Shown in pieces: positions 8,356 to 18,493 of a DNA stretch of 64,000 bases. Within the stretch, counting starts at the first letter, position 1; every line of letters starts with the position of its first letter. The notes under the pieces were generated by a model. It was not told the DNA's origin. It made no database searches and saw only the letters and a list, made by a program, of their open reading frames with translations. The position numbers and the translations under genes are program-made. The DNA is from Bog-473 sp963781955 (lineage in GTDB: Bacteria; Actinomycetota; Acidimicrobiia; Acidimicrobiales; RAAP-2): assembly GCA_963781955.1 (NCBI GenBank), contig CAWAHU010000001.1, positions 806,001 through 870,000 of the forward strand, written 5' to 3'.

Positions 8356-9661
8356 ATGACCGACTTGGAAGCCATCGACTTCTTCCGCGGCAACGAGCTG
8401 ATTGCCGATCCGTACCCCTACTACGACTACCTCCGCGCCCAGTGCCCGGTGCAGCGCGAAACGCACCACGACGTCGTGATGGTCACCGGCTACGACGAGG
8501 CCGTGTCGGTGTACACCGATCCGAACACCTTCTCGTCGTGCAACTCGGTCACCGGTCCGTTCCCGGGGTTCCCCGTACCGCTCGAGGGTGACGACGTGAG
8601 CGACCTGATCGAGCAGTATCGCGACCAGCTGCCCTTCAGCGACCAGATCACCACCATGGACCCGCCGAAGCACAAGGCGCACCGGGGCATGCTCATGCGC
8701 CTCATCACGCCCAAGCGGCTCCGGGAGAACGAGGAGTTCATGTGGCGGCACGCCGACCGCCAGATCGACGAGTTCGTGGCCAAGGGGGAGTGCGAGTTCA
8801 TCAGGGCCTTCGCCGGCCCCTTCACCCTCTACGTGATCGCGGACCTGCTCGGCGTGCCCGAGGAGGACCACGAGTGGTTCCGCGAGGAGCTCCAGGGCGG
8901 CGGCCGCCACCGCCGCGAGCAGGGGCTCGGCAGCACGGGCTCGGAGTCGCATGGGTCACTCGCCGCTCGAGTTCCTCTATGACCGTTTCTCGACGTACGT
9001 GGAGGACCGGCGCCGCGAGCCCCGCGACGACGTGCTCACCGGTCTGGCCACCGCCACCTTCCCCGACGGCTCGCTGCCTGAGGTCATCGACGTGGTCCGG
9101 GTGGCGGCGAACCTCTTCACGGCCGGCCAGGAGACGACCGTCCGGCTCCTCGCCGCCTCGTTCCAGATCCTGGGGGAGCAGCCGGAGCTCCAGTCCGCGC
9201 TGCGCGACGACAGCACGTTGATCCCCGGATTCGTCGAAGAGGTCCTCCGGTTCGAGGGCCCGGTCAAGGGCGACTTCCGCCTGGCCCGCCGGAACGCCGT
9301 GGTCGGCGGGACTGCCATCCCGGCCGGGACCACGCTCATGGTCCTCAACGGGGCGGCCAACCGTGACGAGCGCCGATTCGAGGACCCCGGCGAGTTCCGC
9401 CCGGACCGCGAGAACGCCAAGGAGCACCTGGCCTTCGGCCGAGGCGAGCACGCGTGCCCCGGCGGCCCGCTCGCGCGCGCCGAGGCGCGCATCAGCATCG
9501 AGCGCCTCCTGGCGCGCATGGGTGACATCACGGTGTCCGAGGCGGCGCACGGGCCTGCGGGCGACCGACGCTACGAGTACGCGCCGACGTACATCCTGCG
9601 CGGCCTCCAGAAGCTGCACCTCCAATTCACGCCGATCGATCAATTCACGCCGATCGGCTGA
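8356..9661 (+). pseudogene. Cytochrome P450 with one frameshift
   Basis: The two halves together form a normal P450 of about 434 aa. The first half (from ATG 8356) runs MTDLEAIDFF to GSTGSES; skipping the C at 8950 continues directly into MGHSPLEFLYD. The second half has the I-helix FTAGQETT, the K-helix E-x-x-R in EEVLRFEGP, and the haem-binding FGRGEHACPGG with its Cys ligand. All functional motifs are intact, so the break may be a sequencing insertion rather than true decay. Its relatives hydroxylate steroids, terpenes or fatty acids, with electrons from a ferredoxin not encoded nearby. If real, the shift would leave only a 208-aa truncated product. Confidence 0.85.
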
Positions 9662-9716
9662 CCGCGACGAGCGGGTTCCACCGTTGTGGAGCGAGGCACC
9701 GGTAGGGTGAGCCGAA

Positions 9717-12015
9717 GTGAGGTTCCGGACGCGCGGGGGCGCGTCGACCGCGATGCTGGCCTTGGGCGCGCTCCTGGCTGCCTCGACGGCGACGCTGGCC
9801 GCGCCGGCGGGAGCAGCGACTCCTGCGGTGAGCGAGTCCGGTGGGACGGCGCAGTACAGCGTCACCATGGTGGCCCGCGTCTGCCCGACGTACACCGACG
9901 TCTTCGCCAACCGGGCCCGGAACAACATCATGGAGTCGCTCGAGAACCTGGGCCCTGACTCGCCGTACAAGAACTTCGTCGCCGTCGACCCGGCGGTGGA
10001 GGACGGGCTGGCGCCCCAGACCGCCTGCAAGCCGCTGCCGAACTGGACGTTCGCCTTCGGCAACGGCATCGCCCCGAACGCCCCCGGCACGAACCTGAGC
10101 TACGTGACGGGGACCTCGAGTGTCGCCAACCGTCAGGTGACGACGCAGGCGTCGGTGCCGCTGCTCGACAGTAACGGCAATCCCACCGGCCAACAGGTCG
10201 CCGGCGCCACGACCTTCACGCTGACCTCGGCGGAGGTCTCCCTGGCCAGCCGGGGGAACTTCTGGGTCATGGGCGGTACGCCGTCGCAGCCGCTCAACGG
10301 TCTGGGCGAGCAGTACGGGTTCGCCGCCCTGCGCTGCGCCATGGACAACGTCAACGGGGACAACGTCGAGTGGATCGGCTACCCCTCGGGGATGGCGCAC
10401 GTGTTCTGCTACGCGTTCTACATCCAGCCGCCGCCGACGGCCGGCACCATCGTCATCCGCAAGGCCCTGGCCACCACGCTGCCCGCGCCCCAGACCTTCG
10501 ACTTCGCCGGCACGGTCTCCTACAACCCCGGGGGAGCCTTCTCGGTCACGGTCCCGGCCAATGCCGCCAGCGCCGGCGAGACCTTCGTGCGGGGGGCGAC
10601 CGGGTCGAACGCGCCGTGGACGGCGGCCGAGACCGTCCCCGACGGGTTCCAGCTGACCGGGTTGTCCTGCGCGTCGCAGTCAGGGGGGAGCACGTTCAGC
10701 TACTCGGGCAACGACCCCAGCTCGACGGTGAGCGGCGGCAACGACCAGGTGAACATCACGCTCGCACCCCTCGACACGGTGACCTGTACCTTCACCAACG
10801 ACCTGGCGCCGCCGCCGAGCGGGACCGGCGAGATCAACAAGCAGGTCGTCTCGGCCGACGGGCGCCCCATCCCCTCGGGAGTCCTGCCCCAGGCCTTCAC
10901 CTACACCGTGACCAGTCCCACCAGCACCACGTCGACCGTGAGCCTGACCGTGCAGCCGGGCGCGCAGAACGCCGGGACGGGCACGATCCCGGGCCTGACC
11001 GCCGGGCAGTGGACCGTGGCCGAGAACCTGCCCACGCCGGCCCCGGGGTGGCGCTGGGCCTGGGCCGGCACGGTCTGCCTCACCACGGGGCAGCTGCCGC
11101 AGGTCGGGAACGGCACGTCGGTGACCGTGACCGTGCCGTCGGGCGGCGGCACCTCGTGCACCTTCACCAACGAGCTGCAGGCGACCGGAGGGCTCGTCGT
11201 GCGCTTCACCACGCTCGGTGGCACCGGGACGTTCGGCGCCCGGATCGAGTCCGACGGCGGGGAGGTGCTGAACCAGGTCGCGACCACTACGGCATCGGGC
11301 ACCGCCGCCGTCGCCATCGGGGACAGCACCAACCCCCTGCTCGGGACGTGGACCATCGAACCTCTGGCGCCCGACCTGAGCAGCGGCGGGCACTGGGTGC
11401 TGGCCGGTGACCCGTCGTGCGACGCCAGCGGACCGGTGACGCCGGTCGGGCCGGACCAGCTCCAGGTGCAGCTCGGGACGGCGGCCGCGCCCGTGCTGAC
11501 GTGCGACTTCGTCTACCAGCTCGTGGCGCCCAGCTCCCTGGACCTGATCAAGGTGATCGCGGGGAACGTGGCGGCCCAGCACGGGAACGCCGTGGTCAGC
11601 GCCACCTGTGGCGACGGCGCCTCCGCGACGTTGCCCGTCGCCCCCGGTCAGGCCACCCCGGCCGGGCTGCCTACGGCGCTCTCGATCCCCTTCCCGACCG
11701 TGTGCCAGATCTCGGAGACCGCCACGGGCGTCGCGCCGGGAGCCTCGGTGACGACGGCGTCCGCCATCACCTCCAACGGCGTTGCGGTGCAGGGCAACCT
11801 GGCCGCGCTGGCCGTGGGGAGCGACACGACGTCGGTGACCACGGTGGTCACCTTCACCAACACCTACGCCGCCGGCGCCACCGGTGGGCAGCTGGCCGCG
11901 TCGGGATTCGACTCCCGGGGACCGGTTGGCCGGCCTGCTGGGTCTCGTGCTGGTGGCCACCGGCAGCGCGATGGTCGTCCTGGCCCGATCCCGTCGGCGC
12001 CGCGACGCACGCTGA
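9717..12015 (+). CDS. Large secreted, wall-anchored SpaA-like protein (frameshift near C-terminus)
   Basis: About 765 aa. A Sec signal peptide (LALGALLAASTATLAAPAGAA) follows the GTG start. An N-terminal unit of ~230 aa is followed by three or more beta-sandwich repeats ending in CTFTND, CTFTNE and VTFTNTY, as in prealbumin-like SpaA domains. The frame breaks at 11914-11920 (CCCGGGG). Skipping one base joins LAASGFDS to a membrane helix (LAGLLGLVLVATGSAMVVLA) and SRRRRDAR, a cell-wall sorting signal close to the LAxTG motif used by class E sortases. Read unbroken, the C-terminus would run through unrelated sequence into the next gene. A role in adhesion or as a surface layer is inferred. Confidence 0.8.
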
Positions 12016-12117
12016 GTCAGGCTCGCCCGCACGGTCGTGGGCGAGGCGACGAAGTACCGTCTGCCGCGTCGAGTCGCTCCCGTTCCGCGACCGGCCCTCA
12101 AGCGCGAGACTGCCGCC

Positions 12118-13165
12118 ATGAAGCTGGCGTTGGGCCTCGACCTCTACCGTGGCGCCACCCTCGAGGTGCCGGTCGAGCTGGTCCGTCATGCCGAGGCGTT
12201 GGGCTTCCACTCGGTCTGGACCGCCGAGGCGTACGGTGCCGACGCCCTGTCGCCGCTGGCGTACCTGGCCGCGCTGACCACTCGCATCAAGCTCGGCACC
12301 GGGGTGGTGCAGGTGGCGGCACGGACGCCAGCCGCCACGGCGATGCACGCCCTCACGATCGACGCCCTGGCCGGGGGAGACCGCGTCATCATCGGCCTGG
12401 GCGTGTCGGGCCCGCAGATCGTCGAGGGCTGGTACGGGCAGCCCTGGGGGAGCCCGAACCGCCGCCTGCGCGAGTACGTCGCCGTCATGCGCACGGTGTT
12501 CGCCCGGGAGCCGCTGACCAACGAGGGGCCGGATTTCCCCCTGCCCTTCACCGGGCCCGGCGCGACCGGGCAGGGTAAGCCGCTCCGGTCGATCCTCCAT
12601 CCGGCCGGGCGGGTGGAGGTCTGGCTGGCCGCCGGCGGACCGAAGAACACCGAGTTGTGCGCCGAGGTGGCAGACGGGATGTTGCCGATGGGCTGGGGTG
12701 CCGACGGCCCGGACGTGTACGGCCCCGCGCTCGAGCAGGGCTTCGCCGCCCGTGGGGGGCGGCCGACCTCCTTCGAGATCTTCGCCAACGCCTCGGTCAC
12801 CGTCACCGACGACGTGCAGGCCTGCCTCGACGCCATGAAACCGCTCACGGCCATGTACGTCGGCGGCATGGGCTCGGCCACCCACAACTTCCACCGTGAG
12901 GCCATGGCCCGGCGCGGCTTCCCCGAGGCGGCCGCGCGCATCCACGAACTGTGGTTGGCGGGCCGGCGTGAGGAGGCGGTGGCCGCCGTGCCCGACGAGT
13001 ACCTCGACGACGGCGGCCTGTACGGCTCGGAGCAGCGGATCCGCCGCGCGCTGGGAGCCTTGGACGCGTCGCGGCCTCACCGGCGTGATCGTCCGCGCCG
13101 ACGACGCGGCCGTGCTGGATCTCTTGGCCGAGCTGGCGGGCACGCGGGACACGGTGGAGGCGTGA
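12118..13165 (+). CDS. LLM-class F420-dependent oxidoreductase (frameshift at 13072)
   Basis: About 348 aa of luciferase-like TIM barrel: MKLALGLDL, HAEALGFHSVWTAEAYG, IKLGTGVVQVAARTPAATAMHA and WLAAGGPKNTELCAEVADG are the family landmarks. Members transfer hydride between F420 (or FMN) and a substrate. Reading is clean to GALDAS; skipping the C at 13072 restores GLTGVIVRADDAAVLDLLAELAGTRDTVEA and a stop that overlaps the next GTG (GTGA), the expected operon junction. Without that correction the frame would fuse into the enoyl-CoA hydratase. An assembly insertion is therefore more likely than a broken gene. Confidence 0.83.
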
Positions 13166-14019
13166 GCGTGGCCGGCTCCGGGCACTTCGAGACCATCCTG
13201 GTCGACCGCCCCGCCGACCGCGTGGCCCGCATCACCTTGCACCGGCCCGAGAAGCGCAATGCCATCTCGACCCCCATGCGCGCCGAGCTGCTGGCCGTGC
13301 TCGAGGCGCACGACGCCGACGACGAGGTCCGGGTCACCGTGATCCGGGGTGCCGGTGACTGCTTCTCGGCCGGCTACGACCTCGGGGGCGGCCTGATGGA
13401 CGAGCCACCGTTCCACACGGCGCCGGGGGACGGCGCCTGGGCCCGGCACGTCACCCAGAACTGGTTCGACCTGTGGGACCTGGCCAAGCCGGTGATCGCC
13501 CAGGTCCACGGCTACGCCATCGCGGGAGCCACCGAGCTGGCCCAGGCGTGCGACCTCGTCTACGTGGCCGAGGACGCCCGCATCGACTACCCGGTCGTGC
13601 GCGTGGCCAGCCCTCCCGACTTCGAGTACCACATGCCGCTCCTCGGCCTGCGGCGGGCCATGGAGATCATGCTCACCGGAGGCGCCATGACCGGGACCGA
13701 GGCCGCGCGCATCGGTTGGGCGAACCGGGCCTTCCCGGCCGGCGACCTCGAGGACGAGGTCCTCGACGTCGCCTCCACCGTGGCCGGCGTGGCCAGCGAC
13801 CTGGCGCAGATCAACAAGCGCATGGTCCACCGTCAGGCCGAGATCATGGGGGTGCGCGCCGCCGTCCGGGCCGGATCGGAGTTCCAGGCCCTGGCCGGTC
13901 ACCAGGCGTCGGTGCAGGCGTTCAAGGAGGACCCGCTGGGCGCCATGAAGCGGCTCAACTCGGCCGACGCCGCCCGCCGTGCCGCGCGCGACGCCCGACG
14001 AGGGGCCCCGCCGGCGTAG
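13162..14019 (+). CDS. Enoyl-CoA hydratase/isomerase family protein
   Basis: 285 aa of crotonase fold. PEKRNAIS, GAGDCFSAGYDL (oxyanion-hole loop) and HGYAIAGATELAQACDLVYVAEDARI are diagnostic. The usual catalytic Glu following the second loop is at ATELAQAC, one turn earlier than in the textbook hydratase, so hydratase versus isomerase activity is open. The GTG overlaps the stop of the F420 enzyme gene, implying coupled translation and a joint role in breakdown of an acyl-CoA (inference). Confidence 0.88.
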   Translation: MSVAGSGHFETILVDRPADRVARITLHRPEKRNAISTPMRAELLAVLEAHDADDEVRVTVIRGAGDCFSAGYDLGGGLMDEPPFHTAPGDGAWARHVTQNWFDLWDLAKPVIAQVHGYAIAGATELAQACDLVYVAEDARIDYPVVRVASPPDFEYHMPLLGLRRAMEIMLTGGAMTGTEAARIGWANRAFPAGDLEDEVLDVASTVAGVASDLAQINKRMVHRQAEIMGVRAAVRAGSEFQALAGHQASVQAFKEDPLGAMKRLNSADAARRAARDARRGAPPA

Positions 14020-14152
14020 CCGCCGGGAATCGTGCGGTCCCACCACTACCATCGGGTCGTGATGCCAGCCGTCACCGGCGCACCCGAGCCGCCCAGGACC
14101 GGCCCAGGACCCGGCCCAGGACCCGGCCGCAGGGCCGGCGCAGCCCGCTGCG

Positions 14153-14785
14153 GTGCGCCCGCTCATGCGTGGGTGGCTGCACGCGCTGGGCTTCGTCGCC
14201 ATCTGCATCGCCGGGCCGCCCCTGGTGGCGGAAGCCCCGACGGCCGGGACCAAGGCGGCGCTGGTCGTCTACGTGGTCTCGATCGCCGCGCTCTTCGGGG
14301 TGAGCGCCGCCTTCCACATGATCCGCTGGTCCCCGCCGGCCCGGCGGAGGATGCGGCGGGCCGACCATTCGACGATCTTCGTGGCCATCGCCGGCACCAA
14401 CACGGCGGTCGCCGGGTTGGCCCTCACGGGCGTGGCCCAGGTCACCATCCTGGTCGTGGTCTGGGTCGGAGCGGTGGCCGGGATCACGATGCGCCAAGTC
14501 TGGCTCGACGCCCCGAAGTGGGCGGTCGCCATCCCCTATGTCGTCGTCGGATGGTCCGCCGTGCTGGTCGCACCCGCCGTGCTGCACGCGCTCGGCGCCG
14601 CCGGGTTCCTGCTGCTGCTCGCCGGCGGTTTGGCCTACACCGCCGGCGCGCTCGTCTACGCCAGGAAGCGGCCGAACCCGTGGCCGACGATCTTCGGCTA
14701 CCACGAGGTCTTCCACCTGTGCACCCTGGTGGGCGCGACCCTGCACTTCGTCGTGATCAAGCAGTACTGCCTGCCGCTGGCGTAG
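14153..14785 (+). CDS. Hemolysin III / PAQR-like membrane protein
   Basis: 210 aa with seven predicted helices. The conserved zinc-site residues of the family are present: SAAFHMIRW (first His), MRRADHSTIF, and GYHEVFHLCTLVGATLHF (two further His). Hemolysin III proteins relate to PAQR receptors and are thought to be membrane hydrolases or lipid-related enzymes. The GTG at 14153 is the first start in frame. An ATG at 14062 begins another frame that runs through (GP)n repeats and would join this gene if one base were skipped, so a longer N-terminus cannot be excluded. Confidence 0.83.
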   Translation: MRPLMRGWLHALGFVAICIAGPPLVAEAPTAGTKAALVVYVVSIAALFGVSAAFHMIRWSPPARRRMRRADHSTIFVAIAGTNTAVAGLALTGVAQVTILVVVWVGAVAGITMRQVWLDAPKWAVAIPYVVVGWSAVLVAPAVLHALGAAGFLLLLAGGLAYTAGALVYARKRPNPWPTIFGYHEVFHLCTLVGATLHFVVIKQYCLPLA

Positions 14786-14800
14786 GCGCGAGCGGCAGGG

Positions 14801-15607
14801 TCAGCCGTCGAGCCCGGCTGGACGGTTCACGAAACGCCTTGCCTTCTCGTTCCAGAACCAGCCGCCACCCACGACGGTGCCGCCGTCGGTGTTGACGACC
14901 GCCCCGGTGACGAACCGGAACTGGTCCGAGGCCAGGGCCACGATGACGTCGGCGTTGTCCTCGGGCGTCCCGAACCGGCCCACGGGGGCCCACCAGCTCC
15001 AGCGCGGGTCGGACCGCACGGAGTCGTCGTAGGGGACCTGCCGCGTGTTGGTGATGTCCGGGGCGACGCCCACGACGCGGATCCCGTTGTGCCCGTAGGC
15101 CAGGGCCATCGAAGCGGTGAAGTGGTTCACCGCGGCTTTCGCTGCGGCGTAGACGGGATCACTCGGGTAGGCACGCACGCCCTCGACGGACGAGACGTTG
15201 ACGATCACCCCGCGGCCACGATCGATCATCTGACCCAGGAAGGCCTTCGTGACCGAGAACACCTGGGTGAGGTTCACCGCCAGGATCTCGGCCCAGTGCT
15301 CCGGTCCGCCGAGGTGGAAGGGGGTGACTCGCAGCCAGTGCCCGACGTTGTTGACCAGGACGTCGACATGCCCGTGGGCGGCGAGGACCTCGCCGGCCAT
15401 GGTGGCCACCGCGGACGTGTCGGTGACGTCGGCGTGATGCGAGCTCGCCGCAGGCCCGAGCTCGGAGGAGAGTGCTGCGGCGGCGGAGTCGTCGATGTCG
15501 ACCACGGCCACCCGGGCGCCCGTTGCTGCGAACGCACGGCACGTCGCCGCACCGATTCCGTGGGCGCCCCCCGTCACCACGACCACGATGTCCGCCGATG
15601 CCGGCAT
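14801..15607 (-). CDS. Short-chain dehydrogenase/reductase
   Basis: 268 aa with the cofactor motif TGGAHGIGAA, NNVG (the NNAG position), catalytic Ser in VNVSSVEG and Y-x-x-x-K in YAAAKAAVNHF. The C-terminal GAVVNTDGGTVVGGGWFWN is typical of the family. The ATG at 15607 has a strong ribosome site (GGAGGAG, 7 bases). It is divergently transcribed from the monooxygenase-esterase fusion with 119 bases between. It may supply the ketone substrate by oxidising an alcohol (inference from position). Confidence 0.9.
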   Translation of the reverse strand: MPASADIVVVVTGGAHGIGAATCRAFAATGARVAVVDIDDSAAAALSSELGPAASSHHADVTDTSAVATMAGEVLAAHGHVDVLVNNVGHWLRVTPFHLGGPEHWAEILAVNLTQVFSVTKAFLGQMIDRGRGVIVNVSSVEGVRAYPSDPVYAAAKAAVNHFTASMALAYGHNGIRVVGVAPDITNTRQVPYDDSVRSDPRWSWWAPVGRFGTPEDNADVIVALASDQFRFVTGAVVNTDGGTVVGGGWFWNEKARRFVNRPAGLDG

Positions 15608-15726
15608 GGGAGCTCCTCCTCGTCGAGGGTGGTGGGGCGGGACCGAGGCCCGGACCGCTGTTCGCGCCATAATGCCTCGGGGGCACAGCCGCAGGGCAAG
15701 CGGCGACACTGGACAAGGGGGACTCC

Positions 15727-18351
15727 GTGCGGAGCACCAACGTCAGAGAGCAGGATTTCGACGTCGTCGTCGTCGGGGCAGGGTTCTCCGGCCTCTACCT
15801 GGTGCACCGTCTGCGCCAGATCGGCTTGGCGGTCAGGGGGTTCGAGGCGGCCGCCGACGTCGGCGGGACCTGGTACTGGAACCGGTATCCCGGTGCGCGG
15901 TGCGACATCCCGACGACCGACTACACCTACAGCTTCGATCCGGAGCTCGAGGAGCTGTGGACGTGGTCGGAGAAGTACGCCACCCAGCCGGAGATCCTCG
16001 AGTACCTCGCGTTGGTCGCCGACCGCTACGACCTGCGCCGCGACTTCGTCTTCGCCACCCGGGTCGAATCGGCGCGCTGGGACGAGCCGGACCGGCGCTG
16101 GACCGTCCGGACCGACACCGGGGACGAGGTCACGTGCCGCTTCTTCGTGATGGCCAGCGGTTGCCTGTCCGCCCCCAAGACGCCGGACATCGAGGGCGTC
16201 GAGCGATTCGATGGCGACGTCTACTTCACGAGTCAATGGCCCCACGAAGGTGTCGACTTCACGGGCAGGCGGGTCGCGGTGATCGGCACCGGGTCGTCGG
16301 GCATCCAGTGCATACCGCTGATCGCCGCGGACGCCGCCCAGGTGACGGTGTTCCAGCGCACGCCGAACTTCTCGATCCCCGCGCACAACGGTCCGCCTCC
16401 CCCCGACCGCCTGGCTGCCGTGGCCTCCGACCGGGACGCCTACCGGGCGGCGGCGCGCACTTCCCGGGGCGGGGTCCCCGGTGACCCGACGACGGTCCTG
16501 GGTGTGACGGCGGACGAGGAGACCCGGCGCCAGCGGTTCGAGGAGGCGTGGGAGCTCGGTGAGCTCTTCCCCATCCTGGGCGTGTTCGCCGACCAGGCCT
16601 TCGTCCCCGCTTCGAACGAGATCGTGGCCGAGATGCTCCGCGAGAAGATCCGCTCGATCGTCGAGGACCCCGAGACGGCCGAGGATCTCTGCCCGACCGA
16701 CTACCCGTTCGGCACCAAGCGGCCATGCCTCGACACCGGCTACTTCCAGACCTTCAACCTCCCCCACGTGCGGCTGGTCAACCTCCGGAAGCACCCGATC
16801 ACCTCGGTCACCGAGACCGGCATCGACACGGACGACGAGTCACTCGGGTTCGACACCATCGTGTACGCGACCGGCTTCGATGCCATGACCGGACCGTTGG
16901 TGTCGGTCGACATCAGGGGCCGTGGCGGGGTGTCCCTCAAGGAGAAATGGGCCGACGGCCCGTCGACGTACCTCGGGTTGACGACCACCGGCTTCCCCAA
17001 CTTCTTCACGGTGACCGGACCGGGCAGCCCTTCGGTACTGTCGAACATGGTGGTCTCGATCGAGCAACACGCGGAGTGGATATCCGAGTGCCTCGGGTAC
17101 ATGGAAGCGAGCGGGCTCGAGAGCATCGAGCCGACCACGCTGGCGGAGGCGGGGTGGAACCAGCACGTGCAGGACTGCGCCGCGATCACGCTGTACCCGA
17201 GGGCCAACTCCTGGTACATGGGGGCGAACGTGCCCGGGAAGCCCAAGATGTTCCTGCCCTACATCGGCGGGGTCGACGCCTACCGGAAGGTCTGCGACGA
17301 GGTGGCAGCCGCTGGCTACCTGGGGTTCGCGCTGTCCGGCCCCGACGGCGTGCGGTGTAACGACGGCGTGATCCGCCGCCTCCAACCCGACGTGGCCCTC
17401 GTTCTCGAGACGCTCGCGGCGCTGGACCTGCCGCCCCTCGAGTCGATGGGCGTCGACGGCGCGCGCGAATTCATGGCGGCGTCGGAGTCCGCCCGTCCGC
17501 CGGGTCCAGACGTGGGGGAGATCGTCGACGGTGCGTTCCTTGGACCCGCCGGTCCCCTGCGCTACCGGCTCTACCGGCCGGCATCGCCCGGGCCGCACCC
17601 CGTGGCGGCGTACTTCCACGGTGGCGGGTGGACGTTCGGGAGCGAGACGTCCGACGACCCACTGTGCCGCGATCTGTGCGACCGGTCGGGTTGCCTCGTG
17701 GTCTCGTTCGACTACCGACACGGCCCCGAGGCCCGGTTCCCCGCCGCCGTCGAGGACGCGTGGGCCGCGGTGGCGTGGCTCGATGACAACACGAGCGAGC
17801 TTGGCGGCATACCCGGGCAGCTGGCCGTGACCGGATGGAGCGCCGGCGCCAACCTGGCCGCCGTCGTCTGCCAGATGGCGCGCCAGGTGGGCGGCCCGCA
17901 CCTCTCCGGTCAGCTGCTCCTCAACCCGGTGACGGACTGTGACCTCGGCCGCGCCTCGTATGCGGAGAACGGCGACGGCTACCTCCTCACCACGTCACTG
18001 ATGCGATGGTTCTGGGACCAGTACGCAGACGCGGGTGACCGGAGCGACCCGAGAGCGTCGCCGCTCCACGGCGTCCTCGCGGGGCTCCCTCCGGCCGTGG
18101 TCGTCACCGCCGAGTTCGACCCGTTGCGCGACGAAGGCGAGGCTTACGCGGCCGCGCTCAGCCAGGCCGGAACCTCGGTCCTGCATCTCAGGGCCCGGGG
18201 CCATACCCACACCTCGCTCACGATGGTGGACGTCGTCCTCTCGGGCGCGCCCGTCCGTGCCGACATGGCCCAGGCATTGCAGGGCTTCTTCCGCTCAGGC
18301 GACGACGCGCTCGATGCCCCCGGGGAGAAGGCGGAGGTGGAGGTTCGGTGA
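15727..18351 (+). CDS. Fused Baeyer-Villiger monooxygenase and alpha/beta-hydrolase
   Basis: 874 aa in two enzymes. Residues ~1-540 are a flavin monooxygenase: GAGFSG (FAD), GGTWYWNRYPGARCD, GTGSSG (NADPH), YATGFDAMTG. The Baeyer-Villiger fingerprint FxGxxxHxxxWP reads FDGDVYFTSQWP, so its His is Phe. Residues ~560-870 are a hormone-sensitive-lipase-type hydrolase: HGGGW near 631 (oxyanion hole), GWSAG near 702 (nucleophile Ser), EFDPLRDEG near 795 (Asp) and RGHTH near 825 (His). A ketone converted to an ester by the first half could be cleaved to acid and alcohol by the second (inference). The GTG start follows AAGGGGG by 6 bases. Confidence 0.9.
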   Translation: MRSTNVREQDFDVVVVGAGFSGLYLVHRLRQIGLAVRGFEAAADVGGTWYWNRYPGARCDIPTTDYTYSFDPELEELWTWSEKYATQPEILEYLALVADRYDLRRDFVFATRVESARWDEPDRRWTVRTDTGDEVTCRFFVMASGCLSAPKTPDIEGVERFDGDVYFTSQWPHEGVDFTGRRVAVIGTGSSGIQCIPLIAADAAQVTVFQRTPNFSIPAHNGPPPPDRLAAVASDRDAYRAAARTSRGGVPGDPTTVLGVTADEETRRQRFEEAWELGELFPILGVFADQAFVPASNEIVAEMLREKIRSIVEDPETAEDLCPTDYPFGTKRPCLDTGYFQTFNLPHVRLVNLRKHPITSVTETGIDTDDESLGFDTIVYATGFDAMTGPLVSVDIRGRGGVSLKEKWADGPSTYLGLTTTGFPNFFTVTGPGSPSVLSNMVVSIEQHAEWISECLGYMEASGLESIEPTTLAEAGWNQHVQDCAAITLYPRANSWYMGANVPGKPKMFLPYIGGVDAYRKVCDEVAAAGYLGFALSGPDGVRCNDGVIRRLQPDVALVLETLAALDLPPLESMGVDGAREFMAASESARPPGPDVGEIVDGAFLGPAGPLRYRLYRPASPGPHPVAAYFHGGGWTFGSETSDDPLCRDLCDRSGCLVVSFDYRHGPEARFPAAVEDAWAAVAWLDDNTSELGGIPGQLAVTGWSAGANLAAVVCQMARQVGGPHLSGQLLLNPVTDCDLGRASYAENGDGYLLTTSLMRWFWDQYADAGDRSDPRASPLHGVLAGLPPAVVVTAEFDPLRDEGEAYAAALSQAGTSVLHLRARGHTHTSLTMVDVVLSGAPVRADMAQALQGFFRSGDDALDAPGEKAEVEVR

Positions 18352-18493
18352 CCCAGGTGCACCAGGGCCGGTGGAGGGCCTGGCGCTCGTTCGGGCACCT
18401 CGAAGCTGAGCAGCACCTGCCATGCCGGTGGGGGGCTTGCGTCTCGTCCAACCGACCGCCAGCGGCACGGGACCGGTGACGAGGCCGATCGGG

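Noticed and set aside
11901..11920. T-arm-like sequence (CGGGATTCGACTCCCG) suggesting a tRNA
   Set aside because: Loop is six bases, no acceptor, D or anticodon arms around it, and it lies inside a coding region.
14032..14150. ATG 14062 frame as a separate gene before hemolysin III
   Set aside because: Mostly (GP)n repeat DNA; at best a mis-framed N-terminus of the membrane protein.
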